Shown in pieces: positions 14,297-21,748 of a stretch of 52,639 bases of DNA (the first letter of the stretch is position 1; each line of letters opens with the position of its first letter). The stretch comes from an uncultured Bacteroides sp. (GTDB lineage: Bacteria; Bacteroidota; Bacteroidia; Bacteroidales; Bacteroidaceae). The notes beneath the pieces were generated by a model. It had not been told where the DNA came from. It was given only the letters and a program-made list of their open reading frames with translations, and made no database searches. The stretch lies in contig CAQOGY010000023.1 of the NCBI GenBank assembly GCA_948847595.1, positions 1 through 52,639 on the forward strand, in the 5' to 3' direction. A program made the position numbers and the translations under genes.

Positions 14297-15247
14297 TCAA
14301 ATTTTCTTTTCTATCTGATAGTTATTCCGTTCCGGCGCATTACGCGAGATTAGTTCGCCAAGGAATCCGGCAAGGAATAATTGTGTACCTATAATCATTG
14401 CCGTGAGTGACAAATAAAAATAGGGAGAGTCGGTCACCAATCGGTAGGGCAGACCGTTGGACATGGCATATAGTTTGCTGGCGCCTACGATGATGACAGA
14501 AATCATTCCGACGAGAAACATCAAAGAACCCAGCAATCCGAAGAAATGCATCGGCTTGATTCCGAATTTGGAAAGGAACCAAAGGGAGAGCAAGTCCAGA
14601 TAGCCGTTGACAAAGCGGTTGAGCCCGAATTTGGTAGTGCCGTACTTGCGTGCCTGGTGATGTACCACCTTTTCACCGATTTTTTTGAATCCGGCGTTCT
14701 TTGCCAAGTAGGGGATATAGCGGTGCATTTCACCGTACACTTCGATGTGTTTTACTACATCTTTGCGATATGCTTTCAGTCCGCAGTTAAAATCGTGCAG
14801 GTTTTTGATACCCGAGACTTTGCGTGCAGTGGCGTTGAATAACTTGGTTGGCAGTGTTTTCGATAATGGATCATATCTTTTTTGCTTCCAACCGGATACG
14901 AGGTCGTAACCATCTTCGGTTATCATCCGGTAGAGTTCGGGAATTTCGTCCGGGCTATCTTGCAGGTCTGCATCCATCGTGATAACCACGTCACCCTGGG
15001 CTTCGGCGAATCCGCAGTAGAGTGCGGGAGATTTGCCATAGTTGCGGCGGAATTTGATACCTTTTACGTGTTCTGATTGCGTCTTGAGCTTTTCTATCAC
15101 TTCCCATGAGTGGTCGGTGCTTCCGTCGTTAACGAAAATCACTTCGAATGAGAATCCGTTGGCTTGCATTACCCGTTCTATCCAAGCGTAGAGTTCGGGT
15201 AGTGACTCTTCTTCATTGAATAATGGGACTACAACTGATATATCCAT
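14297..15247 (-). CDS. GT2 glycosyltransferase, DPM1/GtrB/ArnC type
   Basis: This 316-aa protein is a family 2 glycosyltransferase. It has VVPLFNEEESLPEL at the N-terminus, VIFVNDGSTDHSWEVI, ITMDADLQDSPDEIPEL (the metal-binding D-x-D region) and the LHDFNCGLKAYRKDV segment typical of polyprenyl-phosphate sugar transferases. Two C-terminal membrane segments (MHFFGLLGSLMFLVGMISVI and FYLSLTAMIIGTQLFLAGFL) complete the GtrB/ArnC layout. It likely moves a sugar from a nucleotide donor to undecaprenyl phosphate at the inner membrane face. It follows the DUF4199 gene closely and precedes the DUF6452 gene by about 20 bp. Confidence 0.88.
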   Translation of the reverse strand: MDISVVVPLFNEEESLPELYAWIERVMQANGFSFEVIFVNDGSTDHSWEVIEKLKTQSEHVKGIKFRRNYGKSPALYCGFAEAQGDVVITMDADLQDSPDEIPELYRMITEDGYDLVSGWKQKRYDPLSKTLPTKLFNATARKVSGIKNLHDFNCGLKAYRKDVVKHIEVYGEMHRYIPYLAKNAGFKKIGEKVVHHQARKYGTTKFGLNRFVNGYLDLLSLWFLSKFGIKPMHFFGLLGSLMFLVGMISVIIVGASKLYAMSNGLPYRLVTDSPYFYLSLTAMIIGTQLFLAGFLGELISRNAPERNNYQIEKKI

Positions 15248-15276
15248 CTTTTTATTACTAAATTACGAATTACAAA

Positions 15277-15834
15277 TTACGATTGCGAAGGTTCGTTGTT
15301 CTCAGGTTTTGCTCTTTTCATCACCATTAATGCGGTAGGGATGGCAAGGAGGCTTCCCCAGAATACATCCCATGATAATAGTTGCATGGTGATATTTATG
15401 GAATTGAGTGAACGGACACTGTCTATCGTCTCTTTTATAATCTCTTTGCTTTCAATCAGGGCGGGGGTGTTTGCCATCAGTTCGTCCCATAGTTGTGTAT
15501 AAGAATTGATGATAAAGCCGTGGTCGATAAACTGGAAATAGATGTAATGGGCTACAGCTACCAGCAAGGAGGCAAACATATACATAAATATAGTAAAAAG
15601 GACAGCATGCGAAAACTGGATGCTTCCTCCGCATATCTTATCCCGATACATCTTCGTATAGTGGTAGCCGATGAACGGTACGGCCAATGTCAGGATTATA
15701 AATAAGAAAGAAAAGAAAGGGATACGAAACCCTAGTGGGAATAGTATGAATTTCAATATCCAATAGGCTCCCATATACGTGCCAAAGTGCATGGCATATT
15801 TCTGTAAATAGCTTCTGTTTTCTGTCATCTTCAT
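15277..15834 (-). CDS. DUF4199 membrane protein
   Basis: This 185-aa protein has four predicted membrane segments: MGAYWILKFILFP, FFSFLFIILTLAVPFIGYHY, VLFTIFMYMFASLLVAVAHYIYF and a last one before the polar KRAKPENNEPSQS tail. The pattern fits DUF4199, a Bacteroidetes family of unknown function often upstream of a GT2 gene, as here. ATG 15834 or ATG 15828 can start it; the promoter element at 15849-15856 leaves a leader of only about 8-14 nt, which slightly favours 15828. It heads the minus-strand unit reaching to apbE. Confidence 0.78.
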   Translation of the reverse strand: MKMTENRSYLQKYAMHFGTYMGAYWILKFILFPLGFRIPFFSFLFIILTLAVPFIGYHYTKMYRDKICGGSIQFSHAVLFTIFMYMFASLLVAVAHYIYFQFIDHGFIINSYTQLWDELMANTPALIESKEIIKETIDSVRSLNSINITMQLLSWDVFWGSLLAIPTALMVMKRAKPENNEPSQS

Positions 15835-15848
15835 TTATAAATTGCGCA

Positions 15849-15856
15849 CAAAGGTA
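15849..15856 (-). promoter_or_regulatory. -7 element of the DUF4199-led unit
   Basis: TACCTTTG on the minus strand, 15 bp upstream of ATG 15834. The genes from 15834 to 11363 have short or no gaps, so this may be the main promoter of a six-gene unit. Confidence 0.6.
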
Positions 15857-16000
15857 CGAATAATATCGGTTGGTAGGGGAAATATGGTTGTTAAAGTTAA
15901 TAAAGCAATAAAAGTTGCTACCCGGGATTTTTTTTGTACTTTTAATTGCTTGAAATGTAGTCTGTTAGTCTTTTTGTGTGAAAAAAGTTATCCATATCTA

Positions 16001-16030
16001 TTGCAGGATTCATAAAAATGCCTACCTTTG
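16001..16030 (+). promoter_or_regulatory. Promoter of the SRP RNA / tRNA-Thr unit
   Basis: TACCTTTG (16023-16030) is a full -7 match. TTGC lies 18 bp upstream at the -33 position. Transcription would start near 16037, at the 5' edge of the RNA hairpin. Confidence 0.75.
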
Positions 16031-16041
16031 CAACCGCAAAA

Positions 16042-16139
16042 CGGGTAAGTCCTATACGGCCAGCTCCCTTCGAATCCTCCAGGGCTTGATCGCAGCAAAG
16101 GTAGTTGGTTGTAGCGGCGCGATATAGTAAGCTTACCCA
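16042..16139 (+). ncRNA. ffs: SRP RNA, small bacterial (4.5S) type
   Basis: This hairpin RNA of about 98 nt is closed by CGGGTAAG at 16042 and CTTACCC at 16132. The distal part holds TCCAGGGC-TTGA-TCGCAGCAAAGG, which fits SRP domain IV: a CAGG strand, a tetraloop and the GCAGC-A-AAGG strand bound by the Ffh M domain. GTAGTTGGTTGTAGCGGC on the 3' strand is also typical. The RNA forms the signal recognition particle with Ffh and targets nascent membrane proteins. The 3' end lies 3-4 nt before tRNA-Thr, so the two are processed from one transcript. I identified it by structure and motif, not by search. Confidence 0.85.
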
Positions 16140-16142
16140 CCC

Positions 16143-16216
16143 GCCTCTTTAGCTCAGTTGGCCAGAGCACGTGATTTGTAATCTCGGGGTCGTTGGTTCG
16201 AATCCGACAAGAGGCT
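16143..16216 (+). tRNA. tRNA-Thr (anticodon TGT)
   Basis: This is a 74-nt cloverleaf: acceptor GCCTCTT pairs with AAGAGGC before discriminator T 16216. The D-arm is AGCTCAGTTGGCCAGAGCA, the anticodon loop TTTGTAA gives TGT, and the T-arm has GGTTCGAATCC. CCA is not encoded, as is usual in Bacteroides. It is co-transcribed with the SRP RNA and followed by a strong terminator. Confidence 0.96.
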
Positions 16217-16249
16217 CAAAAATTGGATATACAGCCAGTTCACGAAGGA

Positions 16250-16289
16250 AAAAGCATTCAGGTATTTGCCTGAATGCTTTTCTTTTTTT
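16250..16289 (+). terminator. Rho-independent terminator of the SRP/tRNA-Thr transcript
   Basis: AAAAGCATTCAGG (16250-16262) and CCTGAATGCTTTT (16269-16281) form a perfect 13-bp stem with a 6-nt loop, followed by C and seven T residues. Confidence 0.92.
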
Positions 16290-16299
16290 ATATTTGTAT

Positions 16300-16374
16300 A
16301 TTAGCGAAATATACATTAGCGAAATGTACAGTTCCGAAATGACCAGTTCGGAACTACGTATTTCGGAAGTATGT
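16300..16374 (+). repeat. Five degenerate 15-bp tandem repeats after tRNA-Thr
   Basis: Consecutive 15-bp units start at 16300, 16315, 16330, 16345 and 16360. Units 1 and 2 (ATTAGCGAAATATAC, ATTAGCGAAATGTAC) differ at one base; later units drift to AGTTCCGAAATGACC, AGTTCGGAACTACGT and ATTTCGGAAGTATGT. The constant core is CGAA or CGGAA. The array lies just past the terminator, in a gap without genes. A frame through it reads a five-residue repeat (YISEM-like), but that frame begins inside the tRNA and is not credible as a gene. Confidence 0.85.
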
Positions 16375-16534
16375 AAATCGTTACTAAATTGAGGAATATG
16401 AAAAATAATGGTTATCAGTAATTTAGTTGAAGATTAGTGGATGATTTTAAAAAGGTATTGTAAAGAGGACGGCAATGCATCCTCTTTATAAGTGATTGTT
16501 TTCTTTCTTATTTCATTTACGTATTCAAGTTCCA
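16375..16534. other. Gene-free stretch with a hairpin
   Basis: TAAAGAGGA (16461-16469) and TCCTCTTTA (16480-16488) form a 9-bp stem that probably ends the minus-strand gene at 16535. Nothing else was recognised. Confidence 0.5.
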
Positions 16535-17011
16535 CTATTCTTCTGACTTAGAATGTGCCGGATAGGAGCGAAGCAAATGCGTCACATTGGAGAGATGCTG
16601 ATGCAATATTCCTTGAATTTGCTTGATAATGTTGCTATTGCCGGATAGAAAAACAATGAATTGTAGTTGAGAGGCAATTTCCTGGTTGGTCTGTTTGCGT
16701 ACTTTGCTGTCTATGTCGTTTTGCATCAGATAAATGCCTAATGCTTTTTGGATGTTCGCTATTCCTTTCTCCCATTCGTGGTCGCCTAGCGTTTGGATAA
16801 AGCTGTAATATTGTTTAAGTTTGCTGCATAGCTTCTTTAATATGGTGTACTCCTTATCAATAGAGGGGTGGTTGTCTGTTGAACGTATCATTGTAGACAT
16901 TTGTAAATAATACGTTTTCATTTCTTTTTCAGAGCGGAATTGGGATAAGATGTACTGGTTCATGATTCCTGATACCTCTTCCTGAACGTTTTTTGTTTGA
17001 CTGTTTTCCAT
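16535..17011 (-). CDS. Unknown 158-aa helical protein
   Basis: The start is placed at ATG 17011 (MENSQTKNVQEEVSGIMNQY). The frame is open to 17092, but the extra part would lie in the structured RNA and its terminator-like tail. The protein is almost wholly helical, with regularly spaced hydrophobics (ILKKLCSKLKQYYSFIQTLGD, QEIASQLQFIVFLSGNSNIIKQIQGILHQHL). I see no catalytic motif, signal peptide or clear membrane segment. It is the only gene downstream of the RNA at 17064-17239, so its expression may be set by attenuation there. Confidence 0.6.
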   Translation of the reverse strand: MENSQTKNVQEEVSGIMNQYILSQFRSEKEMKTYYLQMSTMIRSTDNHPSIDKEYTILKKLCSKLKQYYSFIQTLGDHEWEKGIANIQKALGIYLMQNDIDSKVRKQTNQEIASQLQFIVFLSGNSNIIKQIQGILHQHLSNVTHLLRSYPAHSKSEE

Positions 17012-17063
17012 AATCTTAAAATTTAAAAGATGAATAATAGATTGATGGGAGGGTGGAAGAGCT

Positions 17064-17239
17064 AAAAAAGAAAGCGGTTTCGCCTGTCCCATTGTCTAAC
17101 ATACACAACGGCAGGTTTAGAGGTGCATTAACACTCCCTATGGGGGTGCGAAACCGCCATATAGGAACTTACGTACGAGCATAAATGCCCGCCGTAAAAA
17201 ATAGGCAGGTTCCCCCCTGCCGTTGTTAATAAGTTAGAC
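17064..17239 (-). ncRNA. Structured RNA: 6S-like RNA or leader attenuator
   Basis: The minus-strand transcript starting near 17237 begins with GTCTAAC and ACAACGGCAGG, which pair with CCTGCCGTTGT and GTTAGAC at its far end (17094-17100 with 17233-17239; 17105-17115 with 17216-17226). This long closing stem surrounds a domain of about 100 nt. A second pairing, GCGGTTTCGC inside the loop (17148-17157) with GCGAAACCGC (17074-17083), is directly followed by TTTCTTTTTT and would make a terminator. A third, GGCAGG/CCTGCC (17204-17221), competes with the closing stem. The size and long stem recall 6S RNA (Bacteroidales-1-like), but an attenuator for the gene at 17011 is as likely. Confidence 0.55.
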
Positions 17240-17243
17240 GTTA

Positions 17244-17277
17244 CAAATGTAGTTATTATTTTTTTTAATCTATCAAA
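17244..17277 (-). promoter_or_regulatory. Promoter of the structured RNA
   Basis: TACATTTG on the minus strand (17244-17251) and TTTG (17274-17277) are 22 bp apart, close to the Bacteroides -33/-7 arrangement. The start site falls at the first base of the RNA's closing stem. Confidence 0.7.
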
Positions 17278-17302
17278 TAAGTAGAGAAATAATTATGCAA
17301 AA

Positions 17303-17341
17303 AAGAGAGGATGGATTACAATTGAATCCACCCTCTCTCAT
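17303..17341 (-). terminator. Enolase terminator
   Basis: GAGAGGATGGATT and GAATCCACCCTCTC pair with one mismatch around a short AT loop. On the minus strand six T residues follow. It lies 20 bp past the eno stop. Confidence 0.85.
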
Positions 17342-17360
17342 TTTTATAAAAGGAATCTAT

Positions 17361-18641
17361 TTACTTAATTCTCTTATATCCATACACAGCCAAATCACCA
17401 AGCTCTTCTTCAATGCGAAGTAACTGATTATACTTGGCCATACGGTCAGAACGGCTCAAAGAACCAGTCTTGATTTGTCCGCTGTTGGTAGCTACTGCGA
17501 TGTCGGCGATAGTAGCGTCTTCCGTTTCACCGGAACGGTGAGAAGTGACGGTAGTATAGCCGTGGCGGTGAGCCATTTCGATAGCGTTCAATGTCTCAGT
17601 CAAAGAACCGATTTGGTTTACTTTAATAAGGATAGAGTTGGCGCAACCTTTTTCGATACCCATTGCAAGGAAATCGACGTTTGTCACGAACAGGTCGTCA
17701 CCTACCAACTGGCAGCGGTCACCGATACGTTCAGTGAGTTTCTTCCAGCCGTCCCAGTCATTTTCACTCATACCGTCTTCGATAGAGTCAATAGGATATT
17801 TGTTGATTAACTCTTCCAAATAGTCGATTTGTTCCTCGGCGGTACGTTTCTTGCCTTTTTCGCCTTCAAACTTGGTATAGTCGTAAATACCGTCATGGTA
17901 GAATTCCGAAGAAGCGCAGTCCATACCGATCATTACGTCTTTGCCCGGTTCGTATCCTGCTGCTTTGATAGCGGCGAGAATAGAATTCAAAGCGTCTTCC
18001 GTACCTTCCAGGTTAGGAGCAAAACCGCCTTCGTCACCTACGGCGGTGCTAAGTCCGCGGTCTTTCAATACTTTCTTCAATGCATGGAATACTTCAGCAC
18101 CCATGCGCAAACCTTCTCTGAAAGAGGGAGCACCTACCGGGCGAATCATAAATTCCTGGAATGCGATAGGAGCGTCACTATGTGAACCACCATTGATGAT
18201 ATTCATCATTGGTACAGGCATTACATACGTATTTGTTCCACCGATATAGCGGTATAAAGGAAGGTCTAAATAGTTGGCGGCAGCTTTGGCTACGGCAAGA
18301 GAAACACCAAGGATAGCGTTAGCACCCAAGTTGGATTTGGTCTTGGTGCCATCCAATGCCAACATAGCGTAGTCGATTCCTCTCTGGTTGAGTGAAGACA
18401 TTCCGACCAATTTCGGAGCAATGACTTTATTTACATTGTCAACCGCTTTTTGTACACCTTTTCCACCATAGCGTTGCTTGTCACCATCGCGAAGCTCCAA
18501 TGCTTCGTGTTCACCTGTGGAAGCACCCGACGGCACTGACGCGCGTCCCATAATGCCTGATTCCAATACTACGTCAACTTCTACTGTGGGGTTACCTCTT
18601 GAGTCGAGAATTTCTCGAGCTACAATTTTTTCAATTTTCAT
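17361..18641 (-). CDS. eno: Enolase
   Basis: This 426-aa enzyme converts 2-phosphoglycerate to phosphoenolpyruvate in glycolysis. The start ATG 18641 gives MKIEKIVAREILDSRGNPTV, the usual N-terminus; the frame upstream lies in the leader. Conserved parts include SVPSGASTGEHEALELRDGD, GDEGGFAPNL, the Mg2+ ligand region MIGMDCASSEFY, SIEDGMSENDWDGW, VGDDLFVTN, KVNQIGSLTET and SHRSGETEDATIADIAVA. Length and motifs are normal. It is monocistronic, with its own promoter and terminator. Confidence 0.98.
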   Translation of the reverse strand: MKIEKIVAREILDSRGNPTVEVDVVLESGIMGRASVPSGASTGEHEALELRDGDKQRYGGKGVQKAVDNVNKVIAPKLVGMSSLNQRGIDYAMLALDGTKTKSNLGANAILGVSLAVAKAAANYLDLPLYRYIGGTNTYVMPVPMMNIINGGSHSDAPIAFQEFMIRPVGAPSFREGLRMGAEVFHALKKVLKDRGLSTAVGDEGGFAPNLEGTEDALNSILAAIKAAGYEPGKDVMIGMDCASSEFYHDGIYDYTKFEGEKGKKRTAEEQIDYLEELINKYPIDSIEDGMSENDWDGWKKLTERIGDRCQLVGDDLFVTNVDFLAMGIEKGCANSILIKVNQIGSLTETLNAIEMAHRHGYTTVTSHRSGETEDATIADIAVATNSGQIKTGSLSRSDRMAKYNQLLRIEEELGDLAVYGYKRIK

Positions 18642-18969
18642 CGTTTCTATTGTTTTTGAATAAGATTTTTGCAAAAGTACGGACTTGACGGGGAGTGGGA
18701 AATCACTATAAATAGGTATTCTTTTTGTTCCTGTTCCCTATATGTCATTAGTTCACGTCCTTATACTATAACAACGGGACGATGCTTTTTGTTTGAACGT
18801 AATGAAGGAAATGTGAAGTGACAGGGGCTTCCTGTTTGAAATTTGTTCGGCATTATGGGGAATTCTTTTTACGTATGTTTTCCGAAGGAGGTTTGGTTGC
18901 AGTGATTGGAGTAGAGTATATCGAAGAGGATTGTAATAGAATATGATTGAGGGATAAATTTCTGCAACT
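18642..18969. other. Divergent intergenic region eno / crp-like gene
   Basis: The eno promoter lies at the left (18672-18679) and the crp-like promoter just beyond the right end. The middle 280 bp hold no convincing gene, repeat or RNA. Confidence 0.5.
18672..18679 (-). promoter_or_regulatory. -7 element of eno
   Basis: TACTTTTG on the minus strand, about 31 bp upstream of ATG 18641. TTTC lies 19 bp further up at the -33 place. Confidence 0.7.
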
Positions 18970-18995
18970 ATGGCAGATTATTCATCGAACTTCGT

Positions 18996-19003
18996 TATAT
19001 TTG
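18996..19003 (+). promoter_or_regulatory. -7 element of the Crp/Fnr-like gene
   Basis: TATATTTG is a perfect -7 match. It puts the start of transcription near 19010, which excludes the ATG codons at 18970 and 19006 and selects ATG 19033. Confidence 0.7.
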
Positions 19004-19032
19004 CAATGTATACTCGTTGGTTAAATCGGAAT

Positions 19033-19608
19033 ATGGCAAACTTCAATTCATATATAGACAATTTGGATATGACTTTCTGGCATGGAATCTGTCTGCAAAA
19101 CGGAATGGTAAAGCATTACCGGAAAGGAGAGGTCTTTGTTTGGCAGGGAGATGTCATCAAGTATTTTGGGATTATCAGGAAGGGATATTTCAAATATACG
19201 ATAACGGACACTGAAGGCCACGAACATATTACAGGGTTTGTATTCAGCAATGGCCTGGTGGGTGATTTTCTAAGTACCGTAAATAAGGAATCTGTTAAGA
19301 CCAATATCATTGCAGCGACAGATGCGGAGGTGATACAATGCCCCGCCAGCGTACTGAAACGCCAGCTTGAGCATTCGCCGGCACTGCGTCGGGCTCTGAC
19401 AGAAGGCTTGTTTCGTCAAGCTTATATGCAGTACTTGGATTTGTATAGCTCGTCGCCCAAAGCGCGTTATCTTGCTCTGCTGAAGCGATGTCCGGATATA
19501 TTGCAAAACATTACTCTCAAAGAAATGGCCTCTTATCTGCAAATAACGCCTACACATCTGAGCCGTATCCGGAAAGAACTGACATTCACCAATAATACAT
19601 TGGAATAA
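19033..19608 (+). CDS. Crp/Fnr-family transcriptional regulator
   Basis: This protein of about 191 aa has an N-terminal cyclic-nucleotide-binding-like beta-roll (HYRKGEVFVWQGDVIKYFGIIRKGYFKYTITDTEGHEHITGFVF, residues 30-75), a dimer helix and a C-terminal HTH (NITLKEMASYLQITPTHLSRIRKEL). The start at 19033 follows from the promoter at 18996-19003. The cAMP-binding RSA-type motif of true CRP and the Fe-S cysteines of FNR are not seen, so the effector is unknown. It reads towards the lipoprotein/barrel pair at 19749, and could control it. Confidence 0.82.
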   Translation: MANFNSYIDNLDMTFWHGICLQNGMVKHYRKGEVFVWQGDVIKYFGIIRKGYFKYTITDTEGHEHITGFVFSNGLVGDFLSTVNKESVKTNIIAATDAEVIQCPASVLKRQLEHSPALRRALTEGLFRQAYMQYLDLYSSSPKARYLALLKRCPDILQNITLKEMASYLQITPTHLSRIRKELTFTNNTLE

Positions 19609-19748
19609 AATTCTCCGCTCCTATCTTCAGCTAATATATTTTTTCCTTTTTCTGAATTTTATGTTATGCTTGCAGTTCTCAACCTATGTTGAGAATCATT
19701 TGTCTGCTATGCCTTAATTTTGCATTCATCATTTAAATATAGACTCGT

Positions 19749-20432
19749 ATGAAACCTTTAAGAATCACCCGCTTTCTACTGATTGCTATGGCGGCATTCT
19801 GTGTATGGACGTTCAACTCTTGCCAAGTTGTAGAATTAGTAATCAGTGGTACAACTTATTATGAAACGGAAATTACTACGAAAGACAATCAACTGATTGC
19901 CGGACAAATAGGCGGCCAACGTTCTTCTAACCTGCCTTCCGGAGCCAAAACCATCAGTATCAAGACAGAAGAAGGACGAAAAAAAGTCAAGAGTGAGGAA
20001 ATCAAATACATGACGCTGGCGCGTAAGAATCATCCGGAAAAACGGCAGACATTAGTATATGCAGAATTCAAGATGCCATATACAAAGAAGGGCGAACAGA
20101 AATTTCGCACATTCAAGAATTGGCAGATATTGAACAGTGTAGGCGACCATCTTCTCATAACTGCGTACGGACACACTTACAGCCTCGCTAAAGATGGAGC
20201 TTTAATTATCACTTACAGTAGAGACGAGGGAATACAATATTGTATTCAGCGTCAGAGCGATGATTGTCCGATACTTATCGGAAGAAGCATCTCCAGCCGG
20301 TCGTATATGCGCAAACAGTGGCAGGCATACCTTGCTGATGATCCTGTATTATGTGAGAAGATAGCGAAGAAGGAGATTGACGCATTTGATTTTACCGCTA
20401 TCACCGAACAATATAATCCTGTAGGTAAATGA
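19749..20432 (+). CDS. Unknown lipoprotein
   Basis: This 227-aa protein has a signal peptide with FNSC as probable lipobox (Cys near residue 25). After it come beta-rich segments (YYETEITTKDNQLIAGQIGG, GAKTISIKTEEGRKKVKSEEIKYMTL) and a more polar C-terminus. No family was recognised. The stop overlaps the start of the next gene by 4 nt (ATGA at 20429), which indicates translational coupling with the beta-barrel protein. A surface or periplasmic lipoprotein partnering the barrel is the simplest reading. Confidence 0.6.
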   Translation: MKPLRITRFLLIAMAAFCVWTFNSCQVVELVISGTTYYETEITTKDNQLIAGQIGGQRSSNLPSGAKTISIKTEEGRKKVKSEEIKYMTLARKNHPEKRQTLVYAEFKMPYTKKGEQKFRTFKNWQILNSVGDHLLITAYGHTYSLAKDGALIITYSRDEGIQYCIQRQSDDCPILIGRSISSRSYMRKQWQAYLADDPVLCEKIAKKEIDAFDFTAITEQYNPVGK

Positions 20433-21037
20433 CTTTCGGGTATTTCTTCCTGCTTGTTGCAATACTCTTCTCGCCATGCTTATGTCATAATGTATCGGCT
20501 CAGGAAAGTAATCTCAAAGACGGGTCAGCACTTTACAGTATAGGATTTGGCTATGAATGGATGTCGGACGCTTATTCTTCCCATGGATTTGCGCTTGATG
20601 TACGCGCCCGTTTCTATATGTCAGGGCGGCTTTTTTGTGAACTAATGGGACATTGGGGCACGCACGAGGGAAGTAAGAACGTGCTGCAAAAAGGAAAACC
20701 ATTCGATGTTGATGATGAGCGAAACACGTTGCTGGGAGCCGTAGGCCCCGGTTACGAGATATTTCAGAATGAGAATCAAACGTTTGACATCTATATCAAA
20801 GGGCTTGTAGGCTATGGCATCAGGTCTTCTCGTTTTGATGATTACCAAATAACCGGCAGTGAAGACGGGCACGTCACGCTGGGATGCGATAAAAAGAAAA
20901 AGGGGATAGCTGCCGTTGTCGGATTGGGAATGGACACGCGTTTCAAACGATGGACACTTACCCCCTCTGTTGATGTGTTTTATATCGGGAATGAATGGAA
21001 TGTGGTTACAATGATATCTTTTGGCTTTTTTCTTTGA
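20429..21037 (+). CDS. Small outer-membrane beta-barrel protein
   Basis: This 202-aa protein has a signal peptide (FGYFFLLVAILFSPCLCHNVSAQ) and eight or so amphipathic strands (YSIGFGYEWMSDAY, GFALDVRARFYMSGRLFCELMGHWG, FDIYIKGLVGYGIR, VVGLGMDTRFKRWTLTPSVDVFYIG). It ends with VVTMISFGFFL, an aromatic C-terminal strand typical of outer-membrane barrels. Its start overlaps the end of the lipoprotein gene (ATGA), so the pair is expressed together. Its ligand is unknown. Confidence 0.65.
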   Translation: MTFGYFFLLVAILFSPCLCHNVSAQESNLKDGSALYSIGFGYEWMSDAYSSHGFALDVRARFYMSGRLFCELMGHWGTHEGSKNVLQKGKPFDVDDERNTLLGAVGPGYEIFQNENQTFDIYIKGLVGYGIRSSRFDDYQITGSEDGHVTLGCDKKKKGIAAVVGLGMDTRFKRWTLTPSVDVFYIGNEWNVVTMISFGFFL

Positions 21038-21085
21038 GATACACTTGTAAACCATTGCGGAGGCGGACAGCTCTTGAACGGCTTT

Positions 21086-21748
21086 TTAATCTTCGATGAC
21101 AACGCCTAACAGTGGAAGTAAATCCATAGCTTGCAGGGAGGTGATGACAGCTCCTTTCAAGTCGCTGATATTAAGCGTGATTCCACAGATTCGGGAAGTG
21201 CGCAAGTCTATTCCGCGAAGCGGGGCATGCGAGAAGTCGGCTTCCACCAAATCGCAACTATCAAAAGCGATGGAAGAGAACCGGCAGTCGTTCAAACTTC
21301 CGTTACGAAGCAGGCTGTGCGCGAAGCGTACCTGATTCATTTTGCTCATGGCCAGATTGATATATCCAGCATTGCAATCATGCAGCAGGACATGATTCAT
21401 GGTCGTTTCGGATAAATTAGTTCCCAACAGTTTGCAGGAGATGAATTCTACCCGGTAAAGTGAACTTTCGGCAAAAGAGATGTTAGATAAATCGCAATTC
21501 TCAAACCGGACATCGGTCAGTTGGGAAGAACGGAACTTGCACTCGCTAAAGGTCTGATGCCGGAAGGTGCAGTTCTTGAAGCTCTTATAAGACTTGTCGA
21601 TGCCTTCCTCTCTTCCTTTGCAGAATAAGAGATGGGAAATGGTTTCTTCCCTGTCGAGCCATTCTTCTAAAGTGATTGTGCTGATTTCCTGTTCTTCCAT
21701 TATGGGAGAAACTACGCGGACGGGTTTGGCTGAATTTCTTTTTATCAT
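21086..21748 (-). CDS. Pentapeptide-repeat protein
   Basis: This 220-aa protein is built of A(D/N)LxX-like repeats from about residue 55 onward: CTFRHQTFSECKFRSSQLTDVRFENCDLSNISFAESSLYRVEF, then CKLLGTNLSETTMNHVLLHDC and later CDLVEADFSHAPLRGIDLR. Such proteins fold as a right-handed quadrilateral beta-helix. Some, such as Qnr/MfpA, mimic DNA on gyrase; most have no known role. The start overlaps the crcB stop by 4 nt (21745-21748), so it is the last gene of a unit with crcB. No Qnr signature was seen. Confidence 0.85.
   Translation of the reverse strand: MIKRNSAKPVRVVSPIMEEQEISTITLEEWLDREETISHLLFCKGREEGIDKSYKSFKNCTFRHQTFSECKFRSSQLTDVRFENCDLSNISFAESSLYRVEFISCKLLGTNLSETTMNHVLLHDCNAGYINLAMSKMNQVRFAHSLLRNGSLNDCRFSSIAFDSCDLVEADFSHAPLRGIDLRTSRICGITLNISDLKGAVITSLQAMDLLPLLGVVIED

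Noticed and set aside
16171..16392. 73-codon frame containing a five-residue YISEM-like repeat
   Set aside because: It begins inside tRNA-Thr and crosses the terminator; the repeat is a by-product of the 15-bp DNA repeats.
17093..17240. tmRNA or cobalamin/TPP riboswitch at the structured RNA
   Set aside because: No tag-peptide frame, no tRNA-like ends, and no B12-box or TPP-type core motifs were seen.
18642..18674. Eleven-codon N-terminal extension of enolase
   Set aside because: The conserved enolase N-terminus starts at ATG 18641; the extension lies in the leader next to the promoter.
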